Origin: RGIG8748 sp045576175 | GTDB lineage: Bacteria > Bacillota > Clostridia > UMGS1810 | DNA length: 22,067 bases | NCBI GenBank assembly: GCA_045576175.1 | Contig: JAZNFW010000114.1 | Location: 1-22,067 of the forward strand | Direction of reading: 5' to 3' | In this document: positions 1-7,320 of the stretch, piece by piece | How positions within the stretch are numbered: position 1 is the first letter of the stretch | Layout: every line of letters begins with the position of its first letter | The notes under the pieces: generated by a model | Seen by the model: the letters and a program-made list of their open reading frames with translations, nothing else | Told to the model about the DNA's origin: nothing | The model's database searches: none | Made by a program: the position numbers and the translations under genes

Positions 1-117
1 AGGTTGTGTTTTTTCGCCTCGCTGGATTCGTCCTCGCACGCTCGCGCCATACTCGGTATGGCTTAATGCTCGCTAACGACTCATTTCGTTTGCTACGCAA
101 ACTCATTTGTCGGCGAG
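1..117. repeat. Structured intergenic repeat overlapping the lysS 3' end
   Basis: GC-rich, stem-rich DNA unlike the neighbouring coding sequence. Two perfect hairpins are visible: GCCATAC/GTATGGC (46-52 with 56-62, 3-nt loop) and GTTTGC/GCAAAC (88-93 with 97-102, 3-nt loop). TCGCC at 14-18 can pair with GGCGA at 112-116 and close the whole block. The short string ACTCATTT recurs near 80 and 101. The lysS stop codon (103-105) lies inside it. It is probably a dispersed structured repeat (REP- or MITE-like), but only this copy is visible and its left edge may be cut by the window. In the lysS direction it ends in an A-run rather than a T-run, so it is not a standard terminator for lysS. Confidence 0.55.
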
Positions 118-1662
118 AGACTTCATAGTCGGGAACAAAAGCACATCTCTTATAGCCTGAGAGTCTGTAAGGAGCATACACATACGGTCTATACCAAAGC
201 CTATACCGCCTGTGGGAGCCATACCGATTTCGAGTGCGTTCATAAAGTCCTCGTCGGTGGTGTTTGCTTCCTCATCGCCCTGTGCAAGCTGTTCTTCCTG
301 TGCCTTAAATCTCTCTCTCTGGTCTATGGGGTCATTAAGCTCGGAGTATGCATTTGCCATTTCCCAGCCGTTCATAAAGAACTCAAATCTCTCAACATAG
401 TCGGGATTTTCGGGCTTCTTCTTTGTAAGAGGAGATATCTCAACAGGGTGGTCCATAACAAAGGTAGGCTGAACAAGATGCTCTTCTACAAATTCTTCGA
501 AGAAGAGGTTTAATATGTCGCCCCTCTTATGACGGCCCTCATATTCCACGTGGTGCTCGTCTGCAACCTTTCTTGCTTCTTCGAGAGTTTCTATCTTGCC
601 AAAGTCTACGCCCGAATATTTCTTAACGGCGTCTACCATAGTTATTCTTTCAAACGGCTTTCCAAGGTCCATCTCTATGCCGTTGTACACGATTTTTGTG
701 GTTCCGAGCACCTCTTTTGCAACATGGCGGTAGAGGTTTTCTGTAAGGTCCATCATACCGTGGTAATCTGTATATGCCTGATACAGCTCCATAAGAGTAA
801 ACTCGGGGTTGTGGCGTGTGTCAAGGCCCTCATTTCTGAAAACTCTGCCTATTTCATACACTCTTTCAAGTCCGCCTACTATAAGACGCTTTAAGTACAA
901 TTCCAAAGAAATTCTAAGTTTAAAATCTTCGTCAAGTGCGTTGAAATGTGTTTCAAACGGACGGGCAGCAGCACCGCCTGCATTTGACACAAGCATGGGT
1001 GTCTCCACCTCTAAAAATCCCTGTCCGTCCAGATAGCGACGAATGGACGAAAGAATCTTAGAGCGTTTTACAAATGTGTCCTTAACCTGCTCGTTCATAA
1101 TAAGGTCTACATATCTTTGGCGATACCTAAGGTCGGGGTCGGAAAGTCCGTGGAACTTTTCGGGGAGGGGACGAAGCGATTTGGAAAGAAGAGTGATAGA
1201 ATCCACTCTTACGGAAATCTCGCCTGTCTGTGTGGTAAATACCTCACCTGTTGCACCCACTATGTCGCCTATGTCAAGCTTTTTGAAGCGATTGTACTCA
1301 TCTTCGCCGAGGATGTCCTTCTTTACAAAAAGCTGTATTCTGCCCTGTAAATCGGCTATGTGGACAAAACCAACCTTGCCCATGCCTCTTTTGGACATAA
1401 TTCTTCCTGCTACGGTTACAGTCTTACCGTCTAATGCAGATATCTTTGCTTTTATGGTCTCTGTTTCGTCGGAGCCTCTTTTTGTAACCTCTCTGTCTTC
1501 CTCGGTGTAGTCTCCTATAATCTCTTGTGAGGTGTGAGTTCTGTCGAACTTAGTTATTTCGAAGGGGTCTCTGCCTTCAGCCTGAAGCTCTTTTAATTTG
1601 TCTCTTCTTACCTTAAGAAGTTCGTTTAAGTTTTCCTCTGTCTCGATGATTCTGTTTTCCAT
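103..1662 (-). CDS. lysS: Lysyl-tRNA synthetase, class II
   Basis: Charges tRNA-Lys with lysine in the cytoplasm. The predicted protein is 519 aa, close to the bacterial class II norm. The N-terminal third is an OB-fold anticodon-binding domain (KTVTVAGRIMSKRG... FVHIADLQGRIQLF). The catalytic core carries motif 2 (FRNEGLDTRHNPEFT) and motif 3 (GIGFGIDRM) near the C-terminus, followed by the expected LLFPTMK end. I choose ATG at 1662 because AAGGA at 1671-1675 is 8 nt upstream; the ATG three codons earlier would sit on top of that site. It starts 14 nt after the greA stop, so the two are very probably one operon. The last five residues (SLADK) go past the usual family end and are encoded by the structured repeat at 1-117, which also supplies the TGA stop. 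Confidence 0.97.
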   Translation of the reverse strand: MENRIIETEENLNELLKVRRDKLKELQAEGRDPFEITKFDRTHTSQEIIGDYTEEDREVTKRGSDETETIKAKISALDGKTVTVAGRIMSKRGMGKVGFVHIADLQGRIQLFVKKDILGEDEYNRFKKLDIGDIVGATGEVFTTQTGEISVRVDSITLLSKSLRPLPEKFHGLSDPDLRYRQRYVDLIMNEQVKDTFVKRSKILSSIRRYLDGQGFLEVETPMLVSNAGGAAARPFETHFNALDEDFKLRISLELYLKRLIVGGLERVYEIGRVFRNEGLDTRHNPEFTLMELYQAYTDYHGMMDLTENLYRHVAKEVLGTTKIVYNGIEMDLGKPFERITMVDAVKKYSGVDFGKIETLEEARKVADEHHVEYEGRHKRGDILNLFFEEFVEEHLVQPTFVMDHPVEISPLTKKKPENPDYVERFEFFMNGWEMANAYSELNDPIDQRERFKAQEEQLAQGDEEANTTDEDFMNALEIGMAPTGGIGFGIDRMCMLLTDSQAIRDVLLFPTMKSLADK

Positions 1663-1676
1663 AGAGACCATCCTTT

Positions 1677-2156
1677 CTATCTAGTTATCTCAAGTACCTT
1701 AAACTGTATTGTCTCTCCGTTTGGAAGTAGTACATCCACTGTGTCGTCTGCTTTGTGGCCCAGTATTGCACTGCCTATGGGCGATTCGTCCGAAATCTTG
1801 CCGTCGTCGGGGTTTGCCTCGGTAGAGCCGACTATTGTGTATATCATTTCTTCTTCAAACTCCACATCGTAGAGCTTAACCTTTGAGCCGATGGTAATAA
1901 CATCGGTGCCTACATCGCTCTCAGATACAATCTGAGCGTTTTTGAGCATATTTTCTATAGTTGTAATTCTCTGCTCCATAGCTGCCTGAGCATCCTTGGC
2001 TGCATCGTATTCTGCGTTTTCACTAAGGTCGCCGTAGCTTCTGGCTTCCTTGATTTTTTCGGCAATTTCCGCTCTTCCCTCTACCTTGAGAGTGCGTAGT
2101 TCTTCTTCCAGTTTCTTGTATCCCTCAGGTGTCAAAATGAATGGTTTTACTGCCAT
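1677..2156 (-). CDS. greA: Transcription elongation factor GreA
   Basis: Binds the RNA polymerase secondary channel and stimulates cleavage of backtracked RNA. The protein is 159 aa, the normal length. The N-terminal coiled coil (about residues 10-75) carries the acidic tip loop DLSENAEYD with Asp43 and Glu46, the catalytic acidic pair of the family. The C-terminal FKBP-like domain ends GSAILGHKADDTVDVLLPNG. The start at 2156 is set by AAGGAG a few bases upstream; a longer in-frame reading from 2207 would extend into the leader and is not supported. A near-consensus promoter lies at 2217-2245. The gene is immediately upstream of lysS, a pairing common in Firmicutes. Confidence 0.97.
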   Translation of the reverse strand: MAVKPFILTPEGYKKLEEELRTLKVEGRAEIAEKIKEARSYGDLSENAEYDAAKDAQAAMEQRITTIENMLKNAQIVSESDVGTDVITIGSKVKLYDVEFEEEMIYTIVGSTEANPDDGKISDESPIGSAILGHKADDTVDVLLPNGETIQFKVLEITR

Positions 2157-2216
2157 CTTACAATTCTCCTTTAAAAATACACTATGCGCATAGCATACTG
2201 CCTGCACAATTACAAT

Positions 2217-2245
2217 ATTATAACCAACTTGTTACAAAAAGTCAA
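2217..2245 (-). promoter_or_regulatory. Sigma-A promoter for greA-lysS
   Basis: On the minus strand, -35 TTGACT (2240-2245), a 17-nt spacer and -10 TATAAT (2217-2222). The leader from about 2210 to 2157 contains a 12-bp palindrome CTATGCGCATAG (2182-2193), which could be an operator or a small leader hairpin; no function can be assigned. Confidence 0.85.
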
Positions 2246-2317
2246 GCATTTTTCATATAATAGTAGAAAAAGGACAAGCTCTTTTAAAGATTAACCTTTT
2301 TGGTATATAGTAAAACA

Positions 2318-2368
2318 AAAAAACAAACGCTTATCAAAACAAGCTGTTTGCTAATTTGATAAGCGTTT
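2318..2368 (-). terminator. Intrinsic terminator of fba
   Basis: A 14-bp perfect stem AAACGCTTATCAAA (2325-2338) pairs with 2355-2368, with a 16-nt loop. On the minus strand it is followed by a T-rich tract, and it lies just past the fba stop at 2384. The plus-strand reading also ends in T5, so it could work in both directions, but no plus-strand gene needs it. Confidence 0.85.
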
Positions 2369-2383
2369 TTCGTATGTTTAAAA

Positions 2384-3247
2384 TTACGCCTTGCCAACAG
2401 AACCAAAGAGTTCCATTTTTTCCTTAACTGTTTCCTTGATGGCTTCGAATCCGGGAGCAAGTACTTTTCTGGGGTCAAAGCCCTTGCCAACTAAGTCTTT
2501 GCCTTCTTCTATATACTTTCTTGTCGCCTGGGTAAAGGATATCTGGCACTCGGTGTTTACATTTATCTTGCTAACGCCAAGAGAAATTGCCTTCTTTATC
2601 ATATCTGCAGGGATACCTGTACCGCCGTGAAGAACGAGAGGCATGGGATTTGTAGCCTTGCTTATCTCTTCGAGAACATCAAAGCGGAGACCTGCCCAGT
2701 TTTCGGGATATTTGCCGTGGATGTTGCCGATGCCTGCTGCGAGCATATCAACACCTAAGTCTGCTATCATCTTGCACTCATTTACATCTGCAACCTCGCC
2801 GCCGCCTACAACGCCGTCCTCTTCGCCGCCGATTGAGCCAACCTCAGCCTCTACGGAAATGCCCTTTTCGTTTGCGATTCTTATGATTTCCTTTGTTTTT
2901 TCTATATTCTCTTCTATGTCGTAGTGAGAGCCGTCGAACATTACGGAAGAAAAGCCTGCTTCTATTACCTTAAGAGCATGCTCGTAGCTACCATGGTCCA
3001 AGTGAATTGCCACGGGAACTGTAATGCCAAGCTCCTCTATCATACCCTTTACCATGCCTACAACTGTTTTGTAACCGCACATATATTTGCCCGCACCCTC
3101 GGACACACCGAGAATTACAGGCGAATTAAGCTCCTGTGCTGTAAGAAGAATAGCCTTTGACCACTCAAGATTGTTTATATTGAACTGACCTACAGCATAC
3201 TTGCCTTCCTTTGCCTTTAAGAGCATTTCTTTTGCCGATACTAACAT
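2384..3247 (-). CDS. fba: Fructose-1,6-bisphosphate aldolase, class II
   Basis: Zinc-dependent cleavage of fructose-1,6-bisphosphate to DHAP and glyceraldehyde-3-phosphate in glycolysis, and the reverse in gluconeogenesis. The protein is 287 aa, the size of the short FbaA-type class II enzymes. Visible family motifs: HLDHG (residues 82-86, catalytic Asp84 and metal-site His85), GFSSVMFDGSHYD (98-110), VEAEVGSIGGEEDG (132-145), metal-site histidines in GNIHGKY (His177) and LHGGTGIP (His207). The start ATG has AAGGAGG 9 nt upstream. It has its own strong promoter (3285-3313) and its own terminator (2325-2368), so it is probably monocistronic, with possible read-through from eno. Confidence 0.97.
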   Translation of the reverse strand: MLVSAKEMLLKAKEGKYAVGQFNINNLEWSKAILLTAQELNSPVILGVSEGAGKYMCGYKTVVGMVKGMIEELGITVPVAIHLDHGSYEHALKVIEAGFSSVMFDGSHYDIEENIEKTKEIIRIANEKGISVEAEVGSIGGEEDGVVGGGEVADVNECKMIADLGVDMLAAGIGNIHGKYPENWAGLRFDVLEEISKATNPMPLVLHGGTGIPADMIKKAISLGVSKINVNTECQISFTQATRKYIEEGKDLVGKGFDPRKVLAPGFEAIKETVKEKMELFGSVGKA

Positions 3248-3284
3248 AGATTATGTCCTCCTTGGTTCTAGCTTTTATATAATA

Positions 3285-3313
3285 ATTATACCCGTTATAC
3301 AAGAATATGTCAA
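3285..3313 (-). promoter_or_regulatory. Sigma-A promoter for fba
   Basis: On the minus strand, perfect -35 TTGACA (3308-3313), 17-nt spacer, perfect -10 TATAAT (3285-3290). Its -35 lies 6 nt beyond the stop of the upstream amidohydrolase gene. A perfect consensus fits a highly expressed glycolytic gene. Confidence 0.9.
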
Positions 3314-3319
3314 GAATTG

Positions 3320-4111
3320 TTAAAGTCCTAAAAGTTTCTTTGCGTTTTTATAAAAAATCTTATCTTTGTCATCTTGGGAAAGCTCCAAAGTGTCTATAAG
3401 ACGCATTTCCCACGAGGGTCTGTGCCAGGGCATATCCGAGCCGAAAAGAAGTCTGTCGGGCGTATGCTTTTCTATAATTTTCTTTGCAAATTCCCTGGGC
3501 ATAGCTGCGTAGCCAAAGGACAAATCAAACCACACATCAAGTCCGCACAGCTTGCCGAGTACCTCTTCATAACACCCAAGACCGCCCCAATGAGCAAGCA
3601 CCACGGGCGAATCGAAATGCTTTAGTGCATTTAGCACATTACTTGGCATACAGTGATACGGCGGGGCAAATCCAAAATCGTGCCCCGCATGAAAAAGCGT
3701 TACAAGACCAAGCGAGGAGATTTTCTTATATATTGGCTTCATCCTGTCCTCGTCAACATAAAAATTCTGATATTCGGGATGAAGCTTAACCCCCTTAAGA
3801 CCCATAGACTTTATTCTCTCAAGCTCACACAGGGCATCGGGCGAATCGGGATGAACAGAGCCAAAGGCATAAATGTCTTCCATAGCATTAAGCGTGAGGG
3901 CAAAGTCATTTACATTAGTCTGCTGCTTTGGGTTCGTGGCGATGGACTGCACCACGGCTATATCCACTCCGTCCTTTTCCATTTCGCATTTTAAAGATTC
4001 TATTGTTCCGTCTGTCTGCGCCTTAAGTCCGCCCGACACAAAGGACAGCTTATCCATAGCTTTTTCAGCAACTGTCTTTGGAAAGGCGTGTGTGTGAAAG
4101 TCTATAAGCAT
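3320..4111 (-). CDS. Amidohydrolase (Amidohydrolase_2-type TIM barrel)
   Basis: A predicted 263-aa metal-dependent hydrolase or decarboxylase of the amidohydrolase_2 superfamily. The hallmark metal-ligand motif DFHTHAFP is at the N-terminus (His6, His8). Further typical barrel-strand motifs follow: GVKLHPEYQ, LFHAGHDFGF, LAHWGG and, near the C-terminus, LLFGSDMPW with the conserved Asp. The reaction cannot be read from the sequence. The ATG at 4111 has AGAGGT just upstream; an in-frame start at 4171 would translate a short repeat and is rejected. The gene lies between eno and fba on the same strand, 97 nt after the eno stop, and no promoter of its own was recognised, so it may be read through from eno. 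It is not a standard partner of glycolytic genes. Confidence 0.85.
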   Translation of the reverse strand: MLIDFHTHAFPKTVAEKAMDKLSFVSGGLKAQTDGTIESLKCEMEKDGVDIAVVQSIATNPKQQTNVNDFALTLNAMEDIYAFGSVHPDSPDALCELERIKSMGLKGVKLHPEYQNFYVDEDRMKPIYKKISSLGLVTLFHAGHDFGFAPPYHCMPSNVLNALKHFDSPVVLAHWGGLGCYEEVLGKLCGLDVWFDLSFGYAAMPREFAKKIIEKHTPDRLLFGSDMPWHRPSWEMRLIDTLELSQDDKDKIFYKNAKKLLGL

Positions 4112-4133
4112 AGGTCTACCTCTTTTCTCGTTG

Positions 4134-4200
4134 CCACAAGTACCATAAATTCTGCATTCTGCATTCAACATTCTGCATTCTTAATTTTACCACAAGTTCC
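4134..4200. repeat. Short TTCTGCATTC-type repeat tract between eno and the amidohydrolase gene
   Basis: Four imperfect copies of a 7-8-nt unit (ATTCTGC / ATTCAAC) occupy 4149-4181. The tract is bracketed by two near-identical direct copies of CCACAAGTACC (4134-4144) and CCACAAGTTCC (4190-4200), differing at one base. The arrangement looks like a small tandem expansion or a remnant of an inserted repeat. It is non-coding and lies in the eno-to-amidohydrolase gap. Confidence 0.6.
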
Positions 4201-4208
4201 ACAGGATT

Positions 4209-5507
4209 TCAATGCTCTATATTATAAAAAGCATCCTCGGCGTTAGGGTAGCACGCACTCTCTCCAAGCTCGTTTTCAATACGGAGTAGTCTGTTGTACT
4301 TGGCTGTTCTGTCGCTTCTTGAAGGTGCTCCTGTTTTAATCTGCCCTGCATTTACCGCAACGGCAAGGTCTGCTATGGTGGTGTCCTCGGTTTCGCCGCT
4401 TCTGTGCGATATTACCGCAGTATAGCCTGCCCTCTTTGCCGTTTCTATTGCCTGAAGGGTTTCGGTGAGTGTGCCTATTTGATTTACCTTTATAAGAACT
4501 GAGTTTGCAATATCCTTTTCTATGCCCATTTTAATTCGCTCGTTGTTTGTAACAAAAAGGTCGTCGCCCACAAGCTGAATTTTATCACCTAGTTCTTTGG
4601 TAAGAATTTGCCACGCATCAAAGTCATCCTCGGAGAGTGCATCCTCTATGGATATTATGGGATACTTATCACAAAGCGATTTCCAATAGTTTATAATCTC
4701 GCCCGAGGTCATCCTAAGTCCGCTCTTTGGCATAATGTAGTCTCCTGAATCGGTCATCCACTCTGTAGCGGCGGCATCTATGGCAAGCATAAATTCCTCG
4801 CCGCACTTGTAGCCGGCTTTTTCTATAGCCTCGCATATTATTTTAAGGGCATCCTCGTCCTTTTCCAGAGAGGGTGCAAAACCGCCCTCGTCGCCCACTC
4901 CTGTGGAAAGCCCCTTTGATTTTAAGAGTCCCTTTAATGCGTGAAACACCTCTGTTGCAGCAGTTAATGCATCCTTGAAGGTAGAAAAACCAACGGGCAT
5001 TATCATAAATTCCTGTATGTCTATGTTGTTTCCGGCGTGTGCACCGCCGTTTAATATATTCATCATGGGAACGGGCATTGTTGAGGCACGGCTGCCACCT
5101 ATATACTGATAGAGCCCAAGTCCGAGTGCATTTGCCGCCGCCTTTGCGCAAGCCAGCGAGACCGCAAGGGTAGCATTGGCTCCGAGCGATGACTTGTTTT
5201 TTGTGCCGTCCAGCTCTATGAGAGCCTTGTCTATAGCCATCTGGTCGAGCACATTCATACCCGATATTTTTTCAAATATCACAGTGTTTACATTGTCTAC
5301 GGCTTTAGAAACTCCTCTGCCGCAAAACCTCTCGCCGCCATCTCTTAATTCACAGGCTTCGTAAGCTCCTGTTGAAGCACCCGACGGGACTGCCGCCCTG
5401 CCCACATATCCATCGTCGGTTACAACCGTAGCTTCAACGGTGGGGTTGCCCCTCGAATCGAGAATTTCCATAGCACAAACATCCACAATCTCAATAAACT
5501 GTCTCAA
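4209..5507 (-). CDS. eno: Enolase (phosphopyruvate hydratase)
   Basis: Converts 2-phosphoglycerate to phosphoenolpyruvate in glycolysis; needs Mg2+. The N-terminal motif EILDSRGNPTVEA, the substrate loop SGASTGAYEA, the metal and catalytic region (GDDLFVTN, IKVNQIGTLTET) and the C-terminal SHRSGETEDTTIADLAV, with KTGAPSRSDRTAKYN, are all intact. The start needs comment: a GTG at 5516 overlaps the ribosome binding site itself, whereas TTG at 5505-5507 has AGGAG (5516-5520) exactly 8 nt upstream, so I choose TTG, giving 432 aa. The upstream gap to dtd is only 62 nt and is mostly an intrinsic terminator whose T-run abuts this ribosome binding site; no clear promoter was found inside the gap. Confidence 0.96.
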   Translation of the reverse strand: MRQFIEIVDVCAMEILDSRGNPTVEATVVTDDGYVGRAAVPSGASTGAYEACELRDGGERFCGRGVSKAVDNVNTVIFEKISGMNVLDQMAIDKALIELDGTKNKSSLGANATLAVSLACAKAAANALGLGLYQYIGGSRASTMPVPMMNILNGGAHAGNNIDIQEFMIMPVGFSTFKDALTAATEVFHALKGLLKSKGLSTGVGDEGGFAPSLEKDEDALKIICEAIEKAGYKCGEEFMLAIDAAATEWMTDSGDYIMPKSGLRMTSGEIINYWKSLCDKYPIISIEDALSEDDFDAWQILTKELGDKIQLVGDDLFVTNNERIKMGIEKDIANSVLIKVNQIGTLTETLQAIETAKRAGYTAVISHRSGETEDTTIADLAVAVNAGQIKTGAPSRSDRTAKYNRLLRIENELGESACYPNAEDAFYNIEH

Positions 5508-5520
5508 ACTATCCACTCCT

Positions 5521-5554
5521 AAAAAAAGAAATACACCGCAAAAGCGGTGTATTT
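5521..5554 (-). terminator. Intrinsic terminator after dtd, directly upstream of eno
   Basis: An 11-bp perfect stem AAATACACCGC (5529-5539), loop of 4, mate 5544-5554. On the minus strand it is followed at once by CTTTTTTT (5521-5528), a textbook terminator. The eno Shine-Dalgarno sequence begins directly after the T-run. Confidence 0.92.
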
Positions 5555-5569
5555 AGTTTGTCCTGTCTT

Positions 5570-6037
5570 CTATTTTGTATTCATTTTTACAATATCTTGG
5601 GAGTCCATAATTATGGTGACGGGTCCATCGTTTAAAAGCTCTATCTTCATATCCGCACCAAACACGCCTGTTTTTACCGTCTTGCCGATAAGTGCCTGTG
5701 TTTCCTTTACGAAAATTTCGTAGAACTCATTTGCTCTGTTTGGCTCAAGGGCAGATACAAATGACGGTCTTCTGCCGTGGGATACATCTGCATAGAGAGT
5801 AAACTGGCTTATAGCAAGAACCTCTCCGCCCACATCGTCAAGACTTAGGTTCATCTTTTGGTTTTCGTCTTCAAATATTCTAAGTCCTACCATCTTGCGA
5901 GCCATAGGAACGATGTATTCTTCCTTATCGCCCTCGCAAAAACCCACAAAAGCTAAAATTCCTTTTCCTATGCTTGAGTGAACCTTGCCGTCTATTGTAA
6001 CTGAGGCGTTTTTTACTCTTTGGATTAGAATTCTCAT
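5570..6037 (-). CDS. dtd: D-aminoacyl-tRNA deacylase
   Basis: Hydrolyses D-aminoacyl-tRNAs (and mischarged Gly-tRNA) to keep D-residues out of proteins. The protein is 155 aa; the family is usually about 145-150. Both signature motifs are present: SQFTLYADVSHGRRPSF (the SQFTL motif) and NDGPVT near the C-terminus (the cross-subunit Gly-Pro motif, slightly varied). The ATG overlaps the stop of the upstream membrane-protein gene by 4 nt (ATGA), which implies translational coupling. It is the last gene of the prmA-rsmE-membrane protein-dtd operon and is followed by a strong terminator. Confidence 0.95.
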   Translation of the reverse strand: MRILIQRVKNASVTIDGKVHSSIGKGILAFVGFCEGDKEEYIVPMARKMVGLRIFEDENQKMNLSLDDVGGEVLAISQFTLYADVSHGRRPSFVSALEPNRANEFYEIFVKETQALIGKTVKTGVFGADMKIELLNDGPVTIIMDSQDIVKMNTK

Positions 6038-6501
6038 TTTTTCTTTTTACCTGTGGGGTTGCCAAGGCACGCGTGCCAGATTATGCTCACAAGTGCATAA
6101 AGAACAAGCGATACCGAAAGCACTCTGAACACTCCCGAAGCCCAGTTGCCTTCAAAGAATGTACCCTCTACGATATTTACAAATATATTCGGTCTGTTGT
6201 ACATAAAGAAAAGTCCAAAGCCTAAAATGAGTGTGTAAATTACATATTCAATAAGGTGCTTCTTTTTCTTTTTTACAGCGTTATACGCAAATGCTGCCGC
6301 TCCTATCCACAGTGCCACACCAAAGTATCTCGATGCCGCCATAGCCAGCTCAACATTTGCAGGGTTGTGCTCGCCGATATACACAAACATAAGCATCACA
6401 AAGCCTGCCATAGCCATTACCGTGGTAATGAGAGCAAGATTTGAGTGATGCTCGCATCTTTCGTTTCTTATATACTTGTTGACTTTCTTTTTTCTGTCCA
6501 T
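6034..6501 (-). CDS. Small integral membrane protein, function unknown
   Basis: A 155-aa protein with a positively charged N-terminus (MDRKKKVNKYIRNERCEHH) and about four hydrophobic segments: roughly residues 23-42, 56-74, 85-99 and 125-145. Basic stretches (KKKKKH in the middle, GKKKK at the end) suggest cytoplasmic loops by the positive-inside rule. No enzymatic motif is recognisable. I choose ATG 6501 because AAGGAG lies just upstream; a reading from 6582 would overlap rsmE by 59 nt. It sits 22 nt after rsmE and overlaps dtd by 4 nt, so it belongs to an otherwise translation-related operon. Confidence 0.8.
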   Translation of the reverse strand: MDRKKKVNKYIRNERCEHHSNLALITTVMAMAGFVMLMFVYIGEHNPANVELAMAASRYFGVALWIGAAAFAYNAVKKKKKHLIEYVIYTLILGFGLFFMYNRPNIFVNIVEGTFFEGNWASGVFRVLSVSLVLYALVSIIWHACLGNPTGKKKK

Positions 6502-6523
6502 CAGTATTCTCCTTAATATTTTT

Positions 6524-7255
6524 TCACCAGTCGCCCAGCTCGTACATAACTGCGGATACTGCCGCCACAGGTGCCGTCTCACAGCGTAGAATTCTGGGGC
6601 CGAGTGTCACGATGTGCGCACCCTTCTTTTCTGCCAGATTAACCTCTTCTTCATCAAAACCACCCTCGGGGCCTATGATGATTGCTATTTTAGTGTAAGA
6701 ACTATTTTCTCTTAAAACCTCTTTTAAAGAAGTGTTCTTCTCGTTTTCGTATGGCAATACATACAGTGTGTCGGGCGAAAAGCCCTCTACAGCATCCTCA
6801 AATTGTATGGGCTCGCACACAACGGGCACTATGCCTCTGCCCGACTGCTTGGCTGCCTCTTCGGATATTCTCTGCCATCTCTGTCCTTTACCCGAAGACT
6901 CTCTTATCTTAACCACGGTACGCTTCATAACGGTGGGCACAATTCTGTTTACGCCCAGCTCCACGCACTTTTGGATGATATACTCCATTTTGTCGCCCTT
7001 GGGAAGACCCTGGTAGAGAGTGATTTGTATATTGCTTTCGTTTTGGTTTATTTTCTTTTCCAGAATGTCCAGTGTAACAAGGTCCTTGCCGATTTCTCTT
7101 ATTGAGCAAAGATAATCGTGCCCCTCGCCGTCACAGACGCTTACGCAGTCTCCCAAAGACAGCCTCAACACCTTTGCCATATGCTTTACATCATCGCCTG
7201 ATATCCTTACCTCGCTGCCTGTAATGGAATCCGCCAAAGCGAAAAACCTGTGCAT
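6524..7255 (-). CDS. rsmE: 16S rRNA m3U1498 methyltransferase RsmE
   Basis: SAM-dependent N3-methylation of U1498 in the 16S rRNA decoding region. 243 aa, normal length. The N-terminal PUA-like domain (HMAKVLRLSLGD, residues 25-36) is followed by a SPOUT domain with its knot motifs GPEGGF (195-200) and LGPRILRCETA (218-228). The start has GAGGAG upstream. It lies 57 nt after prmA; a possible second promoter overlaps the prmA stop (7291-7320). Confidence 0.95.
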   Translation of the reverse strand: MHRFFALADSITGSEVRISGDDVKHMAKVLRLSLGDCVSVCDGEGHDYLCSIREIGKDLVTLDILEKKINQNESNIQITLYQGLPKGDKMEYIIQKCVELGVNRIVPTVMKRTVVKIRESSGKGQRWQRISEEAAKQSGRGIVPVVCEPIQFEDAVEGFSPDTLYVLPYENEKNTSLKEVLRENSSYTKIAIIIGPEGGFDEEEVNLAEKKGAHIVTLGPRILRCETAPVAAVSAVMYELGDW

Positions 7256-7290
7256 ATTTAAGTCTCCTCAATAGTTATTCCTGTACATTT

Positions 7291-7320
7291 AGTATAACAT
7301 ACACAATATGTGCTATGCAA
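7291..7320 (-). promoter_or_regulatory. Possible internal promoter for rsmE-membrane protein-dtd
   Basis: On the minus strand, -35 TTGCAT (7315-7320), 18-nt spacer, -10 TATACT (7291-7296). The -35 overlaps the prmA stop codon. The match is moderate; it may let the distal genes be expressed apart from prmA. Confidence 0.45.

Noticed and set aside
5508..5516. GTG start for enolase at 5516
   Set aside because: It overlaps the AGGAG sequence itself; TTG at 5507 has ideal 8-nt spacing.
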